Assembly (NCBI GenBank): GCA_026786325.1
Contig: JAJAYH010000003.1
Span: forward strand, 1-9,641
Length of the DNA stretch: 9,641 nt
Origin: Alkalinema sp. CAN_BIN05
GTDB taxonomy: Bacteria; Cyanobacteriota; Cyanobacteriia; Leptolyngbyales; Leptolyngbyaceae
Direction: 5' to 3'
This document shows, one piece after another, positions 5,371 to 9,641 of this stretch. The translations under genes and the position numbers were made by a program. The stretch's first letter is position 1; the number at the start of each line of letters is the position of its first letter. A model generated the notes under the pieces. That model saw only the letters and a list, made by a program, of their open reading frames with translations. It searched no databases and was not told the DNA's origin.

Positions 5371-6309
5371 ATGAGCTTCTCAATCTACATTCTGACCTTT
5401 AATGAAGAACTCGATATTGCGCCCTGTATTGAATCGGTACTTCAGTCTGCGCACGGATCGAAGATTGACACTAGCACTTTAGATATTGTGGTGATTGATT
5501 CATTCAGCAGCGATCGGACGTGCGCGATTGCCAGCAGATATGGTTCAAAGTATCCCGTGCGGGTGATTCTCCATAAATTTGAAAGCCACGGATTACAACG
5601 TACTTGGATGATTCGTGAAGTCGAAACCCGCTATAACTGGGCCTATATTTTAGAAGCCGATGAACGGATGACACCTGAGTTATTTAGTGAATGTCACAAG
5701 ACGTTGGCAAATCCTGAACATGGCGGATACTTTGCCGCAGAACGCGTAATGTTTATGGGAACCTGGATTAAATACAGTACGCAATATCCGCGCTATCAAA
5801 TGCGGCTTTTTGATAAACAAAAGGTTTGGTTTAGCGACTATGGTCATACTGAACGCGAAGAGTGCGAATGTACGACAGGTCATCTTAAAGCAACCTACCC
5901 ACACTTTACCCAAGGCAAAGGCTTTGAGAGGTGGTTTGATAAGCACAATATTTACTCTACTGACGAAGCAAAAGAGACAGTAAAGCAATTACAAAATAGT
6001 CAAGTGAATTGGCGTGATTTGGTATTTGGGAAAAGCGAAATCGATCGTCGCCATGCCTTAAAAGATTTATCCCAACATGTCCCATTTCGGCCTATGTTAC
6101 GTTGGTTCTATATGTATTTTGTATTAGGGGGTATTTGGGATGGACGGGCAGGCTTTACTTGGTGTATGTTGCAAGCATTTTATGAATATATGATTGTATT
6201 AAAGGCTTGGGAAATTCAGAATCTTCCAGTACCAACATTAGAGAATACGTTAGCAGCATTAGAACAATCATTAAATCAGCCTAGAATTGAAACTCAGGAT
6301 AGAAACTAA
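5371..6309 (+). CDS. Family 2 glycosyltransferase (WaaE-like fold)
   Basis: A 312-residue GT-A glycosyltransferase that should move a sugar from a nucleotide-sugar to a polysaccharide or glycolipid acceptor at the cytoplasmic face. Seen in order: the N-terminal nucleotide-binding strand SIYILTFNEE (4-13), DSFSSD (43-48), and EADE at 95-98 in the place of the metal-binding DxD motif. A YFAAERVMFMGTWIK segment (120-134) and PHFTQGKGFERWFDKH (177-192) are typical of the WaaE/KdtX-like subgroup. The C-terminal 240-283 is hydrophobic and aromatic and could associate with the membrane. The ATG at 5371 immediately precedes the first beta strand. The upstream neighbour is an HpsJ-family protein, and an HpsE-like exopolysaccharide transferase is one possibility. 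The donor and acceptor cannot be read from sequence. Confidence 0.85.
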   Translation: MSFSIYILTFNEELDIAPCIESVLQSAHGSKIDTSTLDIVVIDSFSSDRTCAIASRYGSKYPVRVILHKFESHGLQRTWMIREVETRYNWAYILEADERMTPELFSECHKTLANPEHGGYFAAERVMFMGTWIKYSTQYPRYQMRLFDKQKVWFSDYGHTEREECECTTGHLKATYPHFTQGKGFERWFDKHNIYSTDEAKETVKQLQNSQVNWRDLVFGKSEIDRRHALKDLSQHVPFRPMLRWFYMYFVLGGIWDGRAGFTWCMLQAFYEYMIVLKAWEIQNLPVPTLENTLAALEQSLNQPRIETQDRN

Positions 6310-6334
6310 AGTGCCATTATTTTCCGATCGCCCA

Positions 6335-6426
6335 CCTGGGATTAAAATCCTAGGGCGTGAAACGAAGCGATAACCTTTGGTCGGTCGGAGACCATCGATT
6401 CACTAACAAGATCTTAGAATCCCAGG
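6335..6426. repeat. Inverted-repeat element between convergent genes, carrying the second SDR5-like copy
   Basis: CCTGGGATT (6335-6343) is the exact inverse complement of AATCCCAGG (6418-6426). Inside, GTGAA (6357-6361) pairs with TTCAC (6399-6403), with nearly equal spacing on both sides. At the centre is the short repeat at 6370-6395. The left arm can alternatively pair with AATCCTAGG (6346-6354) as a local hairpin with one G-T wobble. It fills most of the 126 bp between the convergent stops at 6309 and 6436. It could be a minitransposon (MITE-like) or a two-way transcription-ending structure; there is no T-run. A search for further genome copies would separate the two. Confidence 0.5.
6370..6395 (+). 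mobile_element. SDR5-like small dispersed repeat inside a HIP1-type site, copy 2
   Basis: Between GCGAT (6367-6371) and ATCGA (6394-6398) lie 22 bp (6372-6393). The right hairpin (GGTC, loop GGA, GACC) is identical to that of copy 1. The left hairpin has loop TTT instead of TAC and one lost outer pair (AACC versus GACC). Removing 24 bp restores GCGATCGA, seven of eight HIP1 bases. The exact shared core with copy 1 is 19 bp (6379-6397 versus 1122-1140). Confidence 0.68.
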
Positions 6427-6435
6427 AAGATAAGA

Positions 6436-6987
6436 CTAAACCGTTACGATCGTCACCGCAAATTTCTTATTTTTCACAACTTCTTTAGTCGTCACTTTTA
6501 CACCAGGACCAAAGAACTTTGTCATTTGTTCTTCTTTTCCTTGCCATACCTCATTAGGGATTTCCAAGGAGCCAAAGGTCAAAACCAACGCATAATTATC
6601 ACCGATCGCCGCTTCCTCTAGACTCAGCAAGGTTGGATGTTCGTTGTCTTCTTCAGATTCTAGACCTAGTTTCTCTAGCACAGGTTCTAAATGAACGGAC
6701 ATCCCATACTGATAGCGAGTCACATCTAGAATAAGTTGATTTTGCGTTTCCGTTGCCTTACCACGCACAGCATCCACTTCTGGAGCCGGAACCACGATCG
6801 GGACGGGTGGCAGTTCAGTCCCCTTCAATCCCAACCCAACTACACTCATGGGCACCCCGATCAACAGTGCCACAGTGGAGGGAATCGTCGTATTTTTTAA
6901 GGCATAACAGCCACCGACAAAGGCGATCGTTACGCCGATGGATAAAAATACGACCGCCCAACGAATTTGACGAATAAAGCTAAGCAT
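6436..6987 (-). CDS. DUF2854 family membrane protein
   Basis: A 183-residue protein with two closely spaced N-terminal membrane segments (about 9-29 and 36-54) and a soluble domain. The soluble domain has the family marks that I recall: KGTELPPVP (55-63), TQNQLILDVTRYQYG (81-95) and EVWQGKEEQMTKFFGPG (146-162). DUF2854 is found in cyanobacteria and plant plastids, and its function is unknown. The start chosen is the ATG at 6987, because family members begin with a short Met-Leu-type leader directly before the first membrane segment. A TTG at 7023 would add 12 residues (MDNLGGLFLLHP), which I consider unlikely. It is convergent with the glycosyltransferase gene. The region upstream holds a dead gap gene, so it is probably transcribed alone. 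Confidence 0.82.
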   Translation of the reverse strand: MLSFIRQIRWAVVFLSIGVTIAFVGGCYALKNTTIPSTVALLIGVPMSVVGLGLKGTELPPVPIVVPAPEVDAVRGKATETQNQLILDVTRYQYGMSVHLEPVLEKLGLESEEDNEHPTLLSLEEAAIGDNYALVLTFGSLEIPNEVWQGKEEQMTKFFGPGVKVTTKEVVKNKKFAVTIVTV

Positions 6988-7050
6988 GGGGTGCAGGAGA
7001 AAAAGACCTCCCAAATTATCCAATATTCTCGTAATTTTATCTGGAATCTT

Positions 7051-7090
7051 GATCAGATGAGTCCTCTGGCTGTCGAGAACTTATCTGATC
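7051..7090 (-). terminator. Inverted repeat between the dead gap gene and the DUF2854 gene
   Basis: GATCAGAT (7051-7058) and ATCTGATC (7083-7090) are exact inverted repeats. They extend by one wobble and one A-T pair, giving a 10 bp stem with a 20-base loop. The repeat lies just after the stop of the gap remnant on the minus strand, where the original gene would have needed a terminator. The lack of a T-run makes this tentative. Confidence 0.3.
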
Positions 7091-7108
7091 GATCGGCCCA
7101 ACCCTTAT

Positions 7109-7359
7109 CTACACCTTAATTAAGCCATCATATTTGGCCATGTCTAAAATCAAGTCAATCACACGATTCGAGTAGCCCCATTCGTTGTCATACCAAGCCA
7201 CAACCTTGAAAAACCGATCGTTTAGCTCCATCCCTGCGCCCGCATCCAAAATGCTGGAATGAGGATTCCCTCGAAAATCAGTGGATACAACTTGTAGCTT
7301 TTTGGGTTTTAAAGGTTAAATCCACCACCGAAACATCAGGCGTTGGAACCCGGAAGGCT
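7109..7359 (-). pseudogene. gap: Decayed 3' end of a glyceraldehyde-3-phosphate dehydrogenase gene
   Basis: Read on the minus strand, 7359 to about 7295 gives AFRVPTPDVSVVDLTFKTQK, the strand region just after the catalytic half of GAPDH. In another frame, about 7300 to 7109 gives VVSTDFRG, then ILDAGAGMELNDRFFKVVAW, then YDNEWGYSNRVIDLILDMAKY and a TAG stop (7111-7109). This is the unmistakable GAPDH C-terminus. By comparison with my memory of E. coli GapA, about 25 codons between the two blocks are missing, and the deletion also changes frame. Everything upstream of AFRVP, including the NAD domain and the catalytic cysteine, is absent. The break coincides with the inverted-repeat element at 7360-7446. 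The type is nearer to the bacterial/eukaryotic glycolytic Gap (AFRVPTPDVSVVDLT, DAGAG) than to the photosynthetic Gap2, so an intact gap elsewhere in the genome is expected. Confidence 0.85.
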
Positions 7360-7446
7360 GCGTTGCTGATTTAGGGTATGCGCTAGGATTTTAGAAGGAT
7401 TTTCCGGTACTTAGAGAGATTTCTTCATTCTCTAAATCAGCGACAC
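7360..7446. mobile_element. 87 bp element with terminal inverted repeats (MITE or IS remnant)
   Basis: The left end (7360-7376) and right end (7430-7446) are inverted repeats matching at 14 of 17 positions, including the 10 bp exact block GCTGATTTAG / CTAAATCAGC. The motif GCGTTGCTGATTTAG resembles ends of DDE insertion sequences that I recall from cyanobacteria, but I cannot name the family with certainty. There is no room for a transposase. A second inner repeat, TTAGAGA (7411-7417) with TCTCTAA (7429-7435), gives a hairpin at the right end. The element begins exactly where GAPDH homology stops and ends 8 bp before the stop codon of the SLH lipoprotein gene. Together with the gap remnant (7109-7359) and the repeat at 7051-7090 it explains the 431 bp non-genic stretch 7024-7454. 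Confidence 0.6.
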
Positions 7447-7454
7447 CCCCCTTA

Positions 7455-8417
7455 CTATGGCGTTGTTGGCGTTGCGGGCGTTGCGGGTATTGGCGTTACT
7501 TGTATTGGCGTTGCTGGTATTGTTAAGGAGCCTTTAAGCACATCTTTCGCCGTCAATACTCCGCCTTCTGCACCGATCGACCATAAGACCGACGCTGCTT
7601 CTGCTCGTGTGACCGATCGTTGTGGTTGTAATAATGTTGTGTAGCCGAGCGATCGGCGCAAATTTGACCGATCGCCATTTTGTAAATCTAACGCAACCAG
7701 TCGTATTGTTTCTGGATGAATGACTTTGCTTAAATCTTGGAATGGCAAGGTTTTTTGTAAGCTTTCGATCGCTAGAACATCGGCTTGCGACGGACGACTA
7801 TCGAGCGGCATTTTCCAGCGGAGTAACTCTTCCCGAGTTAAGGCTTCTGTGGGTTTAAAGCGATCGTTCTTACCATCATTCTTCCGATCTCCGGATAAGG
7901 TACTGGGTAAAATTCCTGCATCCGCTAAACTCTGTAAAATTGCAAAGTCTGGGTCGGAGCTTGAAATATCTTGAAATGCGGCTCTATTGCTGGGGCGATC
8001 GATACGAATTTGTTTGGTCGGGCGAGATTGGTAGAACCGATTGTTGGTGAGCAGCAACCACTTGGCAAATTCTCGGCGCGAAATAGGGGCATTTAAATTA
8101 CTACCATCAGGCATCTGAGCATCAGGCGAGACCAAATTCAGCGCCAACATATCATCTACATAGGGTCGCAATTGGGCCGGAGTTTTGTCAATGTCTTGCC
8201 AGCCGATCGGAGTTTTTGTCGGACTTTCTGTCGGACTTTCGATCGGGGTGGGTTTTGCTGTGGGTGGGATATTGGACGACGGAACAGGACTTGGAACAGC
8301 ACCCGGACTACTGTTCAACCGAGCATCGGGCTTTAGAGCATTTTCAGCGTCTTGGTTTCCCGCGCAACCGCCCAACAGTAGAACTAATGAAACTACAAAA
8401 ACCGATCGTACCGTCAT
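7455..8417 (-). CDS. Lipoprotein with S-layer homology (SLH) domains
   Basis: A 320-residue exported lipoprotein. Residues 1-17 are a signal peptide with lipobox LLGGC (C18 is the lipidated residue). A Pro/Ser/Thr-rich linker (about 38-70) follows. Three SLH-like repeats begin near WQDI (73), FQDI (148) and FQDL (226). The second and third end in the usual segment: LTREELLRW and VTRAEAASVLWSIG. SLH domains bind peptidoglycan-linked polymer or, in cyanobacteria, link outer membrane components to the wall. The C-terminal 301-320 is a Pro/Thr/Ile/Ala repeat tail. The ATG at 8417 starts directly at the signal peptide, with GGTGG as a weak ribosome site. It begins 15 bp after the tautomerase gene ends, so the two are probably one operon. 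There is no sign of a porin domain, so this is a small SLH lipoprotein and not a full outer-membrane porin. Confidence 0.85.
   Translation of the reverse strand: MTVRSVFVVSLVLLLGGCAGNQDAENALKPDARLNSSPGAVPSPVPSSNIPPTAKPTPIESPTESPTKTPIGWQDIDKTPAQLRPYVDDMLALNLVSPDAQMPDGSNLNAPISRREFAKWLLLTNNRFYQSRPTKQIRIDRPSNRAAFQDISSSDPDFAILQSLADAGILPSTLSGDRKNDGKNDRFKPTEALTREELLRWKMPLDSRPSQADVLAIESLQKTLPFQDLSKVIHPETIRLVALDLQNGDRSNLRRSLGYTTLLQPQRSVTRAEAASVLWSIGAEGGVLTAKDVLKGSLTIPATPIQVTPIPATPATPTTP
7458..7523 (-). repeat. Degenerate 9 bp-unit repeat at the 3' end of the SLH lipoprotein gene
   Basis: On the plus strand, units such as GGCGTTGTT, GGCGTTGCG and GGTATTGTT repeat irregularly, encoding the TPI/ATP-type C-terminal tail of the lipoprotein. 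Units are mostly multiples of 3, so length changes keep the frame. It directly follows the inverted-repeat element that ends at 7446. Confidence 0.55.
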
Positions 8418-8432
8418 GACAGACCACCATTC

Positions 8433-8819
8433 TCATACATTTACATTGTAATTCAAAGCATGTTCGTCTCCCGGCAACCCACGAAATCCCCAATTATGCT
8501 TTGGCGTTTCATAAATCGTTATTTCCAAATCATTTGGCTCAATGTCCAACGCCTTGAAGCGATCGAACATCAACCGAATAAAGCGCTTTTTCGCCTCGAC
8601 GCTGCGCCCTTCAAATAGGCTCAATTCGACAATGGTATAACGAGGCGATCGATCGGGCGCATAGATGAAATCTTCGGATAGCATCGGAAAAAAGCGATGG
8701 AATCGTTTCTCGGCTGGATATTCAAAAGCATCCATCATGCAAGAATGAATCACATCTGAAAGCTGGGCCTTGATGGGATTAAGCTGAGATTGAAGACCGT
8801 AAATTTTGACTTGAGGCAT
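8433..8819 (-). CDS. Tautomerase family protein (Tautomerase_2 type)
   Basis: A 128-residue cytoplasmic protein of the 4-oxalocrotonate tautomerase/MIF superfamily, longer two-motif type. The start is taken at the ATG at 8819, because family members begin MPQ-K-I-YG and use Pro2 as the N-terminal catalytic base after Met removal. An ATG at 8852 would add 11 residues and bury that proline. Further family marks are SDVIHSC (21-27), EKRFHRFF (37-44), the EGRSVEAKKRFI block (70-81) that recurs in tautomerases, and NWGFRGLPGDE (109-119) near the end. The substrate is unknown; homologues act on small enol/keto or halogenated acids. The gene for the SLH lipoprotein follows after 15 bp. A small inverted repeat (GTTG, AAAA, CAAC at 8829-8840) lies just upstream of the start. 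Confidence 0.85.
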   Translation of the reverse strand: MPQVKIYGLQSQLNPIKAQLSDVIHSCMMDAFEYPAEKRFHRFFPMLSEDFIYAPDRSPRYTIVELSLFEGRSVEAKKRFIRLMFDRFKALDIEPNDLEITIYETPKHNWGFRGLPGDEHALNYNVNV

Positions 8820-8911
8820 GAAATCCGCGTTGAAAACAACACCCACAATCATACCTCTCGCGCTAGTCTAGATGAAAGGCAAGCGGTCCATCACGTTTGT
8901 TTTCGGCTATG

Positions 8912-8932
8912 AGAACCCAACTAAGAACCCAA
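8912..8932 (+). repeat. Direct repeat AGAACCCAA upstream of the DUF3386 gene
   Basis: AGAACCCAA occurs at 8912-8920 and 8924-8932, a 12 bp period, ending 16 bp before the ATG at 8949. It lies in the probable 5' leader in the 129 bp divergent gap (8820-8948). It may be a regulatory direct repeat or a chance slippage product. Confidence 0.4.
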
Positions 8933-8938
8933 TCGATC

Positions 8939-8942
8939 GGAG
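8939..8942 (+). promoter_or_regulatory. Shine-Dalgarno GGAG for the DUF3386 gene
   Basis: GGAG ends 6 bases before the ATG at 8949, a near-ideal spacing. It supports that start over downstream ATGs and is one of the few clear ribosome sites in the window. Confidence 0.6.
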
Positions 8943-8948
8943 ATATTC

Positions 8949-9605
8949 ATGAACGCTGCACCCACCACTGACGCGACTGCACTTTTTCGGGCCGCTTACG
9001 ACAACCGCTACACTTGGGATTCGAGCTTCCCTGGCTACAGTGCTGATGTGACCTACCGTTGCGCCGGGACCGAGTTCCATGGGAAAGCCCTTGTCTCGCC
9101 CGATCCGCGCATGGGTTACAAAGGCGAAGTCACCGAAATCGCTGATGAAGACGTACTGAAAGCCGTCATGGGACAACTTTGGGAAACCGCCATTCACCGG
9201 GTTCGTCGGCCTTTCGAGAAGACCCATGCGGGCAATGTCTTTAATTTTGGCGACACGGATTCCACGGGTGCTGTAGAGGTCTTGATGGAAGGCAAGCGCG
9301 ATCATTATCGTGTTCGCAATAATGAGATTGTCTTGGTCTATCGCAACATTCACGGTCAGTTTGTTAAGATCAACACCTTCGCAAGTCATGAATCAACCGA
9401 AGGCTACTTGTCTCACAAATACGACTCGGTGTACAGCGATCCGGAAACAGGTGAACAGAAGGGCGAAAAGCAAGACTTTGAAGACATTTATAGCTCCATT
9501 GGCGGCTATCAGGTGTTGACTCGTCGAACTATTTCGACTTTAGATGAAAATAAACAGCCTGTCACGATGGATTTTGAATTTACGAATGTAGAATTGTTGA
9601 AATAA
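8949..9605 (+). CDS. DUF3386 family protein
   Basis: A 218-residue soluble protein without signal peptide or membrane segment. The opening ALFRAAYDNRYTWDSSFPGY, the following beta-rich region (DVTYRCAGTEFHGKALVS) and the end (GGYQVLTRRTISTL, DFEFTNVELL) fit DUF3386, a family of cyanobacteria with plant relatives and unknown function. The alternating-strand pattern, with many short beta strands and conserved aromatic residues, suggests a lipocalin- or LolA-like barrel, but that is inference. Its length is normal for the family. It is divergent from the tautomerase gene. The stop at 9603-9605 is followed by 36 bp to the window edge, where I see nothing further. Codon use looks like that of its neighbours. 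Confidence 0.85.
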   Translation: MNAAPTTDATALFRAAYDNRYTWDSSFPGYSADVTYRCAGTEFHGKALVSPDPRMGYKGEVTEIADEDVLKAVMGQLWETAIHRVRRPFEKTHAGNVFNFGDTDSTGAVEVLMEGKRDHYRVRNNEIVLVYRNIHGQFVKINTFASHESTEGYLSHKYDSVYSDPETGEQKGEKQDFEDIYSSIGGYQVLTRRTISTLDENKQPVTMDFEFTNVELLK

Positions 9606-9641
9606 CTTCAAATAATCCGTTACGATCGAACCTACTACAAA

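Noticed and set aside
7051..7446. Possible structured RNA or riboswitch in the non-genic region
   Set aside because: The conserved-looking bases are explained by GAPDH codons and by the inverted-repeat element; no riboswitch core was recognised.
8185..8451. 88-codon plus-strand frame rich in Gly/Val
   Set aside because: It is the complement of the signal peptide and Pro/Thr linker of the SLH lipoprotein gene, which has a lipobox and domain support.
8907..9389. 160-codon open frame on the minus strand
   Set aside because: It lies wholly opposite the well-supported DUF3386 gene and its product resembles no family; it is a shadow frame.

Overview
The window looks like chromosomal DNA from a filamentous or otherwise repeat-rich cyanobacterium. 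The palindrome CGATCG, core of the HIP1 octamer GCGATCGC, occurs more than 40 times by eye on both strands. Several genes belong to families that I know mainly from cyanobacteria: DUF2854, DUF3386, an HpsJ-family membrane protein and an SLH-domain lipoprotein. Most starts lack a strong Shine-Dalgarno sequence, which is common in this phylum.

Layout. Positions 2-1400 (+) hold the 3' part of an AAA-like ATPase / PD-(D/E)XK nuclease gene. It is broken by a +1 frameshift near 461-464 and carries a short in-frame repeat insertion beside its nuclease active site. Cysteine synthase (cysK, 1689-2666, +) follows, and its stop codon overlaps by 4 bp the stop of a convergent coiled-coil, membrane-anchored protein with a TerB-C-like tail (2663-4087, -). 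A 314 bp divergent region with two palindromes leads to an HpsJ-family membrane protein (4402-5205, +) and a family 2 glycosyltransferase (5371-6309, +), probably a polysaccharide pair. The region 6310-6435 between convergent genes carries a structured inverted-repeat element. DUF2854 (6436-6987, -) comes next. The 431 bp region 7024-7454 is a graveyard. It holds the decayed 3' end of a glyceraldehyde-3-phosphate dehydrogenase gene (7109-7359, -) abutting an 87 bp element with terminal inverted repeats. Then come an SLH lipoprotein (7455-8417, -) and a tautomerase-family protein (8433-8819, -), probably co-transcribed, and a divergent DUF3386 gene (8949-9605, +).

The most striking signal is not a gene. 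Two copies of a 22 bp sequence, one inside the nuclease gene and one at 6372-6393, each sit exactly inside a HIP1-type site, between GCGAT and ATCG. Each copy carries two short hairpins, and removing 24 bp restores a contiguous GCGATCG. In the nuclease gene this removal also restores the expected protein motif. This matches what is known of the tiny mobile SDR elements of cyanobacteria, in particular the HIP1-targeting SDR5 family. The second copy is nested in a larger inverted-repeat structure.

No rRNA, tRNA, CRISPR array, phage gene or intact transposase is visible. Apart from the possible polysaccharide pair and the tautomerase/lipoprotein pair, the genes are ordinary single-function neighbours with no obvious shared pathway.
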